The notes under the pieces were generated by a model. The model saw nothing but the letters and a program-made list of their open reading frames with translations. It was not told where the DNA came from and ran no database searches. Source: DATARH01 sp050246595 (lineage in GTDB: Bacteria; Pseudomonadota; Alphaproteobacteria; ATCC43930; CGMCC-115725). Taken from it: a stretch of 64,000 nucleotides of DNA. The DNA lies in the NCBI GenBank assembly GCA_050246595.1, contig JBFWVT010000010.1, positions 1-64,000 of the forward strand. Reading direction: 5' to 3'. The translations under genes and the position numbers were made by a program. Of the stretch, positions 8,127 to 16,535 are shown one piece after another (positions within the stretch are counted from its first letter, which is position 1; the number at the start of each line of letters is the position of its first letter).

Positions 8127-8555
8127 ATGTCTAATGACGGAAACGGCGGCATGGGTGGCGAGCATTTTTCCGAATTCATGACCAGGGAACGGGAACGGCT
8201 CCGCGCCGAACGCGAGCAGATCTTCAACCAGCAGGAAGAGCTGCAGCGCAAGCTGGACGAGATCAATCGCGAGTTTGCCGCGATCGAAGCATACGAAGCC
8301 GCGAAGACCGGCAAGACGGCGCGAGGCGGAAGCACCTCCTCAGGGCGTCAACAGCGCGTCCGCCGCGGCAGCAGACGCGAGGAGTTGCTGAATTTGATTC
8401 GCGAGGGAGACGGTCTCTCCCGGGGCGAAATCCTGGAGCGGATGGGGCTCAAGGGCGACAAGTCGGGGGAAATGTCGGTGTCAAACGCGCTTACCGCGCT
8501 CACAAAGAGGAACCAGGTGCGCCGCGAGGGAGGAAAGTATCTCCCCGCCTCCTGA
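8127..8555 (+). CDS. Coiled-coil plus helix-turn-helix-like protein, paralog A
   Basis: Encodes 142 residues from the ATG at 8127, preceded by GGAGG (8116-8120) at 6 nt spacing; the much longer frame upstream is not coding. Residues about 12-60 form a charged coiled coil (FMTRERERLRAEREQIFNQQ and following). After a Ser/Gly/Arg linker comes a C-terminal domain (about 85-140) with GLSRGEILERMGLKGDKSGE and SVSNALTALTKRNQV, which looks like a winged-helix or HTH fold ending in a short strand GGKYLPA. A paralog with the same layout is at 29768-30172. Function unknown; DNA binding is inferred only from the predicted fold. Confidence 0.82.
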   Translation: MSNDGNGGMGGEHFSEFMTRERERLRAEREQIFNQQEELQRKLDEINREFAAIEAYEAAKTGKTARGGSTSSGRQQRVRRGSRREELLNLIREGDGLSRGEILERMGLKGDKSGEMSVSNALTALTKRNQVRREGGKYLPAS

Positions 8556-9375
8556 GATCGTGCGGGGCTGTATCATTTGATTGGGGATGATGCGGCGGCT
8601 CCCTGGTCCGCCGCGTTATCGTCAATGCCGGCCGGCGGAACAGAAGCGGCTGGATGCATGCAGCAACAAAACTGTCCGTGCCCTCGCTATCGAAGAGGTT
8701 CTACTCTGCTGTAACGCGACGGCGCGCCCGCGACCCCTGCGCGCGATCCGGAAGTGGAAATACTGGAAATACTGCCGGCGGGACGGTTGCGGCCGCATCA
8801 AACGGAAGACCTTCCACGGTAAGACACCGGATCACACCGGCTTCTGTTGCTCGACATCCCGACCGGATCGAGAAGAGCGCGAAGAGCCGCGACCGATTGC
8901 GGCCGAGTGCTCGTATCAACCGCTAAGACGTTGACCGATGCCCTACCCAGCCCTCTCCCGTGATCCCGAGTCATGCCCGGGGAGGGGAGGGTTGGGGAGG
9001 CGAGGCTATAAAAGAGTCAGACCCGGGGGTCTTGGCACTACATTTATTCGGCTGTGTGCCGATGCTCCAATTTCGGGTAATGTCCCGGTTTGAATGTAAC
9101 AGCGGCACTGTCATTCCGGGGCCGTCCGCAGGGCGGAACCCGGAATCCAGAAACATCAACCTCTCCAAGGACTTCAGGGGTCTGTGTTGATGGATTCCGG
9201 GCTCGCGGGCTACGCCCGCGCCCCGGAATGACAAGGTTGCAATTCGAACTGAGACACTACCCAATTTCGAGCGAGACGCGGCTGGTCGCGATCATTCGGA
9301 ACGGCTGCGGGTGATATCATTGCTGATATACGGAGTGCCCCGAACACCGCACGGCGGTAAGGAGGTCTCGCGAGA
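8556..9375. other. Intergenic region without a supported gene
   Basis: About 820 bp between two convergent genes. Short arginine/cysteine-rich frames such as 8581-8934 have no start signal or domain. The only structured element is the long inverted repeat at 9111-9233, plus a weak CCCTCTCCC/GGGGAGGG pair near 8950-8990 resembling the palindromic repeats seen elsewhere in the window. Confidence 0.6.
9111..9233. repeat. Inverted repeat with TCATTCCGGGG / CCCCGGAATGA ends
   Basis: The left arm (9111-9150) begins TCATTCCGGGG and ends CCCGGAATCCA; the right arm (about 9190-9233) begins TGGATTCCGGG and ends CCCCGGAATGACA, so the arms are complementary with a variable GC-rich middle. This is the layout of the dispersed palindromic intergenic repeats common in Bradyrhizobium-like and other alphaproteobacterial genomes. 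It carries no gene. It may act as a terminator hairpin between convergent genes. Confidence 0.7.
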
Positions 9376-10344
9376 TCAGTACAGATGACAGGCCACGCTG
9401 TGGCCGAGGGAGACTTCCTTGCGCAGCGGCTCCTCGGCCGAGCAGCGCGGCATCGCCTTCGGGCAGCGCGTGTGGAAGCGGCACCCGGAGGGCGGCGCCA
9501 ACGCGCTCGGCACCTCGCCGGAGATTGTCAGCCTTTCGTGCTTCTCGTCCGGGTGGGCCGGCAGGGCCGCGGTAAACAGCGCCTGTGTGTAGGGGTGAAG
9601 CGGCTCGCGGCACAATTCGAGCGCCTCGGCCAGTTCGACGATCTTGCCGAGATACATGACCGCGATGCGGTGGCTGATATGCGCGACAGTTGCAAGGTCG
9701 TGACCGATAAAGAGATAAGAAACGCCGAGCTGCTCCTGAAGCTCTTCGAGCTGGTTCATGATCTGGGCGCGGATCGAGACGTCGAGCGCCGAAACCGGTT
9801 CGTCGAGCACGATGAGCCGCGTGTTCGTGACCAGGGCGCGGGCGATCGCCACGCGCTGCCGCTGCCCGCCCGAGAATTCGTGCGGAAACAGTTTAGCCAC
9901 TTCGGGCCGCAGCCCGACCAGTTCAAGGACTTCCGCGACCCGCTCGCGCTGCTGCTGGCGCGTCATATCGGTGTGGATCTGCAACGGCTCGGCGATGATC
10001 TCACTGACCCGCATGCGTGGGCTGAGCGAGCTGTACGGGTCCTGGAACACGACCTGCACTTCACGGCGATAGCGCATCAGATCCGGCCCGCTCAGCTCGC
10101 CGACATCGCGCCCGTTATAGCGGATCGCCCCGGAGGTCGGTTCCTCTTGCAGCAAGATCAGCTTCGAGGTCGTCGTCTTGCCGCAGCCGGACTCGCCGAT
10201 GACCCCGACCGTCTCTCCGGGATCGATCGAGAAGTCGATGCCGTCCACAGCCTTGACCCAGGAAATCCGGCGCTTTGGGAACAGCGCCGTTGTGACCGGG
10301 AAGTGCTTCGTTAGACTCTCAATTTCCAGCAGCGGCTGCGGCAT
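9376..10344 (-). CDS. Peptide/opine ABC transporter ATP-binding protein (OppF/DppF type)
   Basis: Encodes 322 residues from the ATG at 10344, chosen because AGAGGA lies 5 nt upstream; an ATG at 10362 has no properly spaced site. It has the Walker A GESGCGKTT, the Q-loop VFQDPYSSLSP, signature FSGGQRQR, Walker B LIVLDEPVSALD and H-loop GHDL, followed by the C-terminal OppF zone with GCRFHTRCPKAMPRC, which in relatives holds an iron-sulfur cluster. It powers import of oligopeptide-like substrates together with the neighbouring ATPase and permeases. It overlaps the end of the preceding ATPase gene by 26 bp and is the last gene of the cluster. Confidence 0.95.
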   Translation of the reverse strand: MPQPLLEIESLTKHFPVTTALFPKRRISWVKAVDGIDFSIDPGETVGVIGESGCGKTTTSKLILLQEEPTSGAIRYNGRDVGELSGPDLMRYRREVQVVFQDPYSSLSPRMRVSEIIAEPLQIHTDMTRQQQRERVAEVLELVGLRPEVAKLFPHEFSGGQRQRVAIARALVTNTRLIVLDEPVSALDVSIRAQIMNQLEELQEQLGVSYLFIGHDLATVAHISHRIAVMYLGKIVELAEALELCREPLHPYTQALFTAALPAHPDEKHERLTISGEVPSALAPPSGCRFHTRCPKAMPRCSAEEPLRKEVSLGHSVACHLY

Positions 10345-11362
10345 GACGGTCCTCTGGGACATCCCTCGGAAATTTTGCCACGGTTCCGGATGCGTGGCGC
10401 TCGGCGAGCCAGCACCGCGCCGACCACGTTTCGGCGAGCGACACCTCGGGCGGCTGTTCCGCCGAACAGCGCACTATCGCCTCGGGACAGCGCGGGTGGA
10501 AGGCGCAGCCCGGCGGCAAGGTCGCGAGATCGGGCGGCTGTCCCGGGATCGCAAGCAGCTTGTCCTTGCTGCCGAGCTTTGGCATCGAGCCGAGCAGTGC
10601 CTTGGTGTACGGATGCCGACCGCTGTTGAACAATTGACGAACGCTGCCGGCCTCGACGATCTTGCCGGCATACATGACCGCGAGCTTGTCGCACATGCGC
10701 GCGACGATCCCGAGATTATGCGTTACAAAGATGATCGCGACCCCGGTCTGCTCCTGCAATTCGCGCAGCAGGTCGAGATATTGCGCCTGGATCGTCACAT
10801 CGAGATTGGTGGTCGGCTCGTCGGCGATGATCAGCTTCGGGCCGCCGGCGAGCGCGATCGCACCGACGATGCGCTGCCGCATGCCGCCCGACATCTGATG
10901 CGGGTATTCGCGCATCCGCATCGCCGGCGAGGGGATGCGGACGGCGTTCAGCAGCTCGCGCACCCGCTCGCGCAATTTGCCGCCGCGCAACGCCCGGTGG
11001 TAATAGGCCGGCTCCATCACTTGGCGATAGATACTGAACAGCGGGTTCAGCGAGGCCATCGGGTCCTGCAGGATCATCGCGATCTGAGCGCCGCGGATGT
11101 GCCGCATCTCGCGCGGACCCTTGGTCGTCAGCTCCTCGCCCTTGAAGGCGATCGAGCCGCTGACGATCCGGGCGGCGGCCGGCAACAGATTGACAATCGA
11201 CTGGCAGGTCGTCGTCTTGCCGCAGCCGGATTCGCCGACCAGCCCGAGCGTTTCGCCCTCATCGAGCGTGAAACTGACACCATCGACCGCCTTGACGACG
11301 CGCTGGCCGCCAAACGAGACGTAATGCGTGTGCAGATCGGTGACTTGAAGCAGCGGTGGCAT
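10319..11362 (-). CDS. Peptide/opine ABC transporter ATP-binding protein (OppD/DppD type)
   Basis: Encodes 347 residues from the ATG at 11362, with CGGAGG 6 nt upstream. Walker A GESGCGKTT, signature MSGGMRQR (the MSGG form typical of OppD), Walker B LIIADEPTTNLD and the H-loop THNLG are all present. The C-terminal segment GCAFHPRCPEAIVRC is the oligopeptide-transporter extension. It pairs with the OppF-type subunit encoded downstream to form a heterodimeric ATPase. It follows the DppC-type permease gene by 12 bp on the same strand. Confidence 0.95.
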   Translation of the reverse strand: MPPLLQVTDLHTHYVSFGGQRVVKAVDGVSFTLDEGETLGLVGESGCGKTTTCQSIVNLLPAAARIVSGSIAFKGEELTTKGPREMRHIRGAQIAMILQDPMASLNPLFSIYRQVMEPAYYHRALRGGKLRERVRELLNAVRIPSPAMRMREYPHQMSGGMRQRIVGAIALAGGPKLIIADEPTTNLDVTIQAQYLDLLRELQEQTGVAIIFVTHNLGIVARMCDKLAVMYAGKIVEAGSVRQLFNSGRHPYTKALLGSMPKLGSKDKLLAIPGQPPDLATLPPGCAFHPRCPEAIVRCSAEQPPEVSLAETWSARCWLAERHASGTVAKFPRDVPEDRHAAAAAGN

Positions 11363-11374
11363 CCCGAGCCTCCG

Positions 11375-12292
11375 CTACAGGTTGCGCAGCTGCGGATCGA
11401 GCCGGATACGCAGCCAGTCGCCCATCAGCTGCGTCGCCAGCACCACCATCATGATGCACAGACCGGGCAGAACGGTCAGCCACCAGTCGCCGACCATCAG
11501 CATCGAACGACCGTCCGCCAGCATCGATCCCCAGGCCGGCTGCGGCGGCGGCACCCCGACCCCCAGAAACGACAGCGAGGCCTCGGCGATGATCACGACG
11601 CCGATTGTCAGGCTGGCCAGCACCATCGCCGAGTTGAGCACGTTGGGCAGCACATGCCGCAGGATCACGCGGGTCCGCGAGGCGCCGGCGATCTCGGACA
11701 GCTTGACAAATTCGCGCTCGCGCAGGCTCAGCACCTCGCCGCGGATCACGCGGGCATAGCGCGTCCAGTACACCGCGCCGAGAATGACGATGATGTTCCA
11801 CATGCTGGGGCCGATCATCGTCGCCAGAAAGATCGCGAACACGATCGAGGGCAATGCCAGCCACGCATCGGTCACGCGCATGATCGCCTGATCGACCCAG
11901 CCGCCGATATAGCCGGACAGGACGCCCAGGGTGGTGCCGATGCCGCCGGCGACGACGGTCCCCATCACCCCGACGATCAGCGAGACCTGCGCGCCGTAGA
12001 TCAGCCGGCTCAGCACGTCGCGGCCCTGGAAATCGGTGCCGAGCCATGCCGCCGGGTTGGCGCCCTCGACCCAGAAAGGCGGATCGAAGATGCCGGCGCC
12101 GGGGATCGGCTCGGTCGGGTCGTAAGGCGCGATGGCGGGCGCAAAAACCGCGACCAGCACAAAAGGAATGAGGATCGCCAGCGGGATTATCGGCGCGCTG
12201 CCGGCGATGCGCATCCAGCGCCGCCGCAATCCGGCCAGAGCCGGGGCGCTGCCGGCGAAAAGCGAGCGGGTCTGTTCGGAAACGAACGCCAT
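11375..12292 (-). CDS. Peptide/opine ABC transporter permease (DppC type)
   Basis: Encodes 305 residues. The N-terminal cytoplasmic part and first membrane helix are followed by an extracytoplasmic loop (GANPAAWLGTDFQGRDVLSR, the OppC_N signature) and five more membrane helices. The EAA loop that contacts the ATPase reads EFVKLSEIAGASRTRVILRH. It forms the membrane channel with the DppB-type subunit whose gene ends only 7 bp upstream. Membership of the same transcription unit as both permease and ATPase genes is clear from spacing. Confidence 0.95.
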   Translation of the reverse strand: MAFVSEQTRSLFAGSAPALAGLRRRWMRIAGSAPIIPLAILIPFVLVAVFAPAIAPYDPTEPIPGAGIFDPPFWVEGANPAAWLGTDFQGRDVLSRLIYGAQVSLIVGVMGTVVAGGIGTTLGVLSGYIGGWVDQAIMRVTDAWLALPSIVFAIFLATMIGPSMWNIIVILGAVYWTRYARVIRGEVLSLREREFVKLSEIAGASRTRVILRHVLPNVLNSAMVLASLTIGVVIIAEASLSFLGVGVPPPQPAWGSMLADGRSMLMVGDWWLTVLPGLCIMMVVLATQLMGDWLRIRLDPQLRNL

Positions 12293-12299
12293 GCTGCAC

Positions 12300-13220
12300 C
12301 TATTTCATCAGGCGGATGCGGGGGTCGATATACGCGTAGAGGATGTCGATCGTCAGATTGATCAGGACGATCATCATCGCGGCCAGCATGACGACGCCCT
12401 GCACAAGCGGGAAGTCACGCTGGAAAATGCCCTCGTAGAGCAGGCGGCCGATGCCAGGCCAGGCGAAGATCACCTCGATGATTACGCCGGAATTGACCAT
12501 TACGACCAGATTGATGCCCGCCAGCGTGACCACCGGGATCAGCGCGTTCTTGAAGGCGTGCACCGCGATGACGACGTAGCCGGGCAGGCCCTTGAGCCGC
12601 GCCAGCTTGATGTATTCGCTGCGCAGCACCTCCAGCATGCTGGAGCGGGTCAGGCGCAACAGCGAGGCAGCGAAATACCAGCCGAGCGCCAGGGCCGGCA
12701 TAATCAGGTGCTCGATACCGCCGGTGCCGCTGGTCGGCAGCCAGCCCAGCCAGACCGAAAACACCAGGATCAGCACCAGCCCGAGCCAGAAGCCGGGCAC
12801 GGCGAGCCCGAACAGCGCCACGACCTTGCCGACATTGTCCCAGGCGCTGTTGACCTTTACGGCCGATATCAGCCCTGCTGGAATGCCGATGATAAAGGAT
12901 ACGAGCGTCGCCGCTAGCGCGAGTTGGAGCGATGCCGGCAGGCGTTGGAAATACAACTCGCTGACCGGCATCTGGTAGTTAAAGGACTTGCCAAGTTCGC
13001 CGGTGACAACATTCTTGACAAAGGCCAGGTATTGCACCGGCCACGACCGGTCGAGACCCCATTCGGCGCGCAGCCGATCGAGATCCTCGGCGCGCGCTCC
13101 GGGCTCGGCCAGCAGGGTTACCGGATCTCCGGTCAGCCGGACAATCATGAAGATCGTCAGGCTGAGGATTAACAGCGTGATTATCGCGTAGAGGGTACGC
13201 CTGAGAATAAACTGCGCCAT
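12300..13220 (-). CDS. Peptide/opine ABC transporter permease (DppB type)
   Basis: Encodes 306 residues starting MAQFILRRTLYAIITLLIL, the standard DppB N-terminus with the first membrane helix. The periplasmic stretch LRAEWGLDRSWPVQYLAFV and GELGKSF are characteristic. Six membrane segments are visible; the EAA loop is EYIKLARLKGLPGYVVIAVH, and the C-terminal GVIIEVIFAWPGIGRLLYEGI is the strong DppB signature. It heterodimerises with the DppC-type permease. It lies 36 bp downstream of the last of three binding-protein genes. Confidence 0.95.
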   Translation of the reverse strand: MAQFILRRTLYAIITLLILSLTIFMIVRLTGDPVTLLAEPGARAEDLDRLRAEWGLDRSWPVQYLAFVKNVVTGELGKSFNYQMPVSELYFQRLPASLQLALAATLVSFIIGIPAGLISAVKVNSAWDNVGKVVALFGLAVPGFWLGLVLILVFSVWLGWLPTSGTGGIEHLIMPALALGWYFAASLLRLTRSSMLEVLRSEYIKLARLKGLPGYVVIAVHAFKNALIPVVTLAGINLVVMVNSGVIIEVIFAWPGIGRLLYEGIFQRDFPLVQGVVMLAAMMIVLINLTIDILYAYIDPRIRLMK

Positions 13221-13256
13221 TGCTGCTGCTCCGCTGCGCCCGACCGTTCTTCCGCC

Positions 13257-14870
13257 CTAGTTCTGGGCGGCAGCAGTTTCCTTCAGCTGGATGTCCTCCC
13301 AGGGATACGCGTAGCCGGAGGTGATCGTCGGAAAGACATCCTGCCATTTCTCCGCCTTGATCCGCGGCCCGATGGCGTTGACGAAAGCGTGACGGAAAAC
13401 CGGAACGAAGTAGTAATTCTCGAGAATGCCGCGTTGAATTTCCTCGGCCAGCTTCTTGCGTTCCTCACGGTTGAACGATTTCTGATACTGCTCGAACTTC
13501 GCGTCGAGGTCCTTGACGCAGATCATGTCCTGACCCTGGAAGCCGCCGCACCTGAACATCCCTTCGTACCAGTTCGCCCAGCTTCCGCCAATGCGGGTGG
13601 CATTCATGATGATTTGTACGCCAGGCCATTCCTTGAGACCGGTGGACAGTTTTTTCAGGTAAACACCGCGTTCCATGGTCTGCAACTTCGTATCGATGCC
13701 GATCGCCTTCAGTTGCGAGATGACCCGCTCGCCGCGCGAAAAATAGTTCGGCACCACAGTCAGCCAATCGACCTTGAATCCGTTCGGGTATCCGGCCTCC
13801 TTCATCAGCGCCTTCGCCTTGGCGATATTGAACTCGAATTCGGGCCATTCGAGCGCGTATTCGACGTCGTTGTTGATCCAGTTGCCGCTGGCCCTGCCCA
13901 TCCCGCCGCTCTCGGCGTCGTTGATTGCCTTGCGGTCGATCGCGAGACTGACCGCCTCACGCACACGCTTGTCCCGGAACGGGTTGTTTGGGTCTTGCAG
14001 AAAGCCGGGGAATTCGAGCCACCACGAACCCGACAGCACCGGGGCCAGCATGATCTTGGAACTTCGCTTGGCGCGCGGGATCAGCGGGCCGTCGATCAGG
14101 TAGATGATGTCGGCCTCCTCGCGCTCGATCATCGCCATCCGGGTCGCCGCCTCGGGGACCCCGATAATTTCGAAGCGCTTGACGTGAACGGGCCGGTAGT
14201 AATCCTCGAAGGCTTCGAGCACGAGCTTGCTGCCCGGCTCCTGCGAGACGAGCTTGTACGGGCCGGCCCCGATCGGCTTTTGCAGGAAACCCTCCTTGCC
14301 GACTTCGTCGTAGTACTTTCTCGGCACGACCCAGCCGGCGCCGCACAAATTGCCGGTGCCCATCAGAATTGGGAAATCGAGGAACGGCTCGGTGAACTCG
14401 AAGTGGATCGTGCGATCGTCGATAATCTTGACCGCTTTTGTCTTTTCATGAAGCAATGTGGCCGAGGAGCCGCGGTAATTCTCGAAGCTCCATTTCACGT
14501 CGTCCATTGTAATCGGGGAGCCGTCGTGAAATTTGAGGCCGGGGCGCAGGCGAAACGTGGCGCTCGCCGCGTCCTCGGGGAACTCGAAATGCTCGGCCAG
14601 CGCCAGATGATCGTATTTCCTGTCGCGGAGGTTCTTGATCAGCCCATCGTGGATGGCGAACAGGAAATTGTCCGGGCTGGCGGTGCCGTCATGCTGCTGC
14701 GGATCGAGCCAGCGCGAGGCGATGTTGGTATGCCACGCCAGCGTCATCCGGCCTTTCGGCTGTACCCCCGCGGCGGCGCGCGCGCCCCGGACAAACGGCA
14801 GCGACAGCGCGGTCGCGCCGAGAGCCGTGGTTACGAGCACGCTGCGCCGGGTCACCTTTGTACCAGCCAT
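13257..14870 (-). CDS. Peptide/opine ABC transporter substrate-binding protein 1 of 3
   Basis: Encodes 537 residues from the ATG at 14870, with GGAG 6 nt upstream; a TTG at 14891 is the alternative. The N-terminus TKVTRRSVLVTTALG with a following hydrophobic stretch and A-R-A cleavage site fits a Tat signal peptide. The mature part is a family 5 (DppA/OppA/NikA-like) extracytoplasmic solute-binding protein: FRLRPGLKFHDGSPIT, PIGAGPYKLV and VREAVSLAIDRKAI are the family motifs. It should deliver a peptide-like or heterocyclic ligand to the DppBCDF-type transporter encoded immediately downstream. It is closely similar along its whole length to protein 2, encoded 32 bp upstream, and less so to protein 3. 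Confidence 0.93.
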   Translation of the reverse strand: MAGTKVTRRSVLVTTALGATALSLPFVRGARAAAGVQPKGRMTLAWHTNIASRWLDPQQHDGTASPDNFLFAIHDGLIKNLRDRKYDHLALAEHFEFPEDAASATFRLRPGLKFHDGSPITMDDVKWSFENYRGSSATLLHEKTKAVKIIDDRTIHFEFTEPFLDFPILMGTGNLCGAGWVVPRKYYDEVGKEGFLQKPIGAGPYKLVSQEPGSKLVLEAFEDYYRPVHVKRFEIIGVPEAATRMAMIEREEADIIYLIDGPLIPRAKRSSKIMLAPVLSGSWWLEFPGFLQDPNNPFRDKRVREAVSLAIDRKAINDAESGGMGRASGNWINNDVEYALEWPEFEFNIAKAKALMKEAGYPNGFKVDWLTVVPNYFSRGERVISQLKAIGIDTKLQTMERGVYLKKLSTGLKEWPGVQIIMNATRIGGSWANWYEGMFRCGGFQGQDMICVKDLDAKFEQYQKSFNREERKKLAEEIQRGILENYYFVPVFRHAFVNAIGPRIKAEKWQDVFPTITSGYAYPWEDIQLKETAAAQN

Positions 14871-14902
14871 TTTATACTCCGTTTCCTCCAATTGCCTTTA
14901 TC

Positions 14903-16498
14903 TCAACCCTTGAGTTCGATGTCTTCCCAGGGATAGGCATAGGCGGTGGTGATCGTCGGAAACACGTCCTGCCATTTGGCGGCCTTGATGCGCGGCCCGA
15001 TCGCGGCGACCGCGGCATGACGGAAGACGGGCACGAAGTAGTGGTTTTCAAGGATCTCGCGCTGAACCTCTTCGGCCAGTCTCTTGCGCTCGTCGCGGTC
15101 AAACGAGGTTCGGTATTGCTCGAATTTGTCGTCGATTTCCTTCATACAATACATGTCTTGACTCTGAAAGCCGCCGCATTTGAACATACTCTCATACCAG
15201 TTGGACCAGCTGCCGCCAATGCGAGCCGCGTTCATGATGATCTGCACACCCGGCCATTCCTTGAGGCCGCCTTTCATCTTTGTCATATAGACGCCGCGTT
15301 CGAGCGTTTGCAGCTTCGCCTGAATACCGATCGCCTTCAATTGCGAGATCACCCGCTCGCCGCGCGAATGATAGGGCGGCAGTGCGGTCAGCCAATCGAC
15401 ATTGAACCCGTTCGGGTGCCCCGCCTCCTTCATCAGCGCCTTCGCCTTGGCGACATTGAACTCGAATTCGGGCCATTCGAGCGCGTATTCGACATCGTTG
15501 TTGATCCAGTTGCCGCTGATCTTGCCCATCCCGGCGGTTTCGGCGATATTGATCGCCTTGCGGTCGATGACGAGGCTGATTGCCTCGCGCACGCGCTTGT
15601 CGTGGAACGGATTGTCGGGTTTCTGAAAGCCGGGGAAGGCGAGCCACCACGAGCCTGACAAAACCGGCGCCAGCATGATATCCGAATTCCGCCTGGTTCG
15701 CGATATCAACTCGCCCGGAACGAGATAGATGATATCGGCCTCCTGGCGTTCGAGCATCGCAAGGCGGGTTGCCGCTTCGGGGACTCCGATTATTTCGAAA
15801 CGCTTGACGTGAACGGGCCGGTAATAGTCCTCGAATGCCTCCATGACGATCCGGGTGCCGGGCTCCTGCGAGACCAGCCTGTACGGCCCGGCGCCTACCG
15901 GTTTCTGCACAAACCCGTCCTTGCCGACCTCTTGATAATATTTGCGCGGCACCACCCAGCCGGCGCCGCAGATATTTCCGGTGCCCAACAGAATAGGAAA
16001 GTCGAGAAACGGCTCGGCGAATTCGAAGCGGATGGTGCGCTCGTCGAGGAGCTTGATGTCCTTTGTTTTCTCATGCAGCACCTCGGCGGAAGCGCCGCGG
16101 TAGTTTTCGTAGCTCCATCTGACGTCTTCGGTTGTGACCGGTGAGCCGTCATGAAACTTGATCCCCTGCCGCAGGCGGAACGTGGCGCTTTTGGCGTCTT
16201 CCGGGAACTCGAAATGCTCAGCGAGCGCCAGATGGTCGTATTTCTTATCCCTGAAGTTCTTGATCAGCCCGTCATGCAGTGCGAACAGGAAATTGTCCGG
16301 GCTGGCGGTGCCGTCGTGCTGCTGCGGATCGAGCCAGCGCGAGGCGATATTGGTATGCCACGCCAGCGTCATCCTGCCCTTCGGCTCCACTCCCCCAACG
16401 GCGGCGCAGGCACCTCGGACAAACGGCAGCGACAGGGCGGCCGCGCCGAATGCGCTTGTGGTAAGCACCGTGCGCCGGGTCACCGGGGTTCCAGGCAT
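14903..16498 (-). CDS. Peptide/opine ABC transporter substrate-binding protein 2 of 3
   Basis: Encodes 531 residues from the ATG at 16498, preceded by GGAGAGG. The leader TPVTRRTVLTTSAFG followed by a hydrophobic stretch is Tat-like. Long identical stretches are shared with protein 1, for example MTLAWHTNIASRWLDPQQHD and RKYDHLALAEHFEFPED-like segments, so the two arose by a recent tandem duplication; substitutions are spread along the protein. Family 5 motifs (FHDGSPVT, VGAGPYRLV, VREAISLVIDRKAI) are intact and there is no frameshift, so the copy looks functional. It may have a different ligand or affinity from its neighbours. Confidence 0.93.
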   Translation of the reverse strand: MPGTPVTRRTVLTTSAFGAAALSLPFVRGACAAVGGVEPKGRMTLAWHTNIASRWLDPQQHDGTASPDNFLFALHDGLIKNFRDKKYDHLALAEHFEFPEDAKSATFRLRQGIKFHDGSPVTTEDVRWSYENYRGASAEVLHEKTKDIKLLDERTIRFEFAEPFLDFPILLGTGNICGAGWVVPRKYYQEVGKDGFVQKPVGAGPYRLVSQEPGTRIVMEAFEDYYRPVHVKRFEIIGVPEAATRLAMLERQEADIIYLVPGELISRTRRNSDIMLAPVLSGSWWLAFPGFQKPDNPFHDKRVREAISLVIDRKAINIAETAGMGKISGNWINNDVEYALEWPEFEFNVAKAKALMKEAGHPNGFNVDWLTALPPYHSRGERVISQLKAIGIQAKLQTLERGVYMTKMKGGLKEWPGVQIIMNAARIGGSWSNWYESMFKCGGFQSQDMYCMKEIDDKFEQYRTSFDRDERKRLAEEVQREILENHYFVPVFRHAAVAAIGPRIKAAKWQDVFPTITTAYAYPWEDIELKG

Positions 16499-16535
16499 AT
16501 TTTCCTCTCCTGTTTGTTCCGATTCTTGCAGACCG

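Noticed and set aside
8581..8934. 117-codon plus-strand frame
   Set aside because: Many Cys and Arg, no start signal, no domain, and another overlapping frame is equally open.
10178..12361. A 727-codon open frame on the plus strand
   Set aside because: It runs antisense through the two ATPase and the DppC genes, is rich in Arg, Gln, His and Asp, and has no domain; it is a GC-driven shadow.
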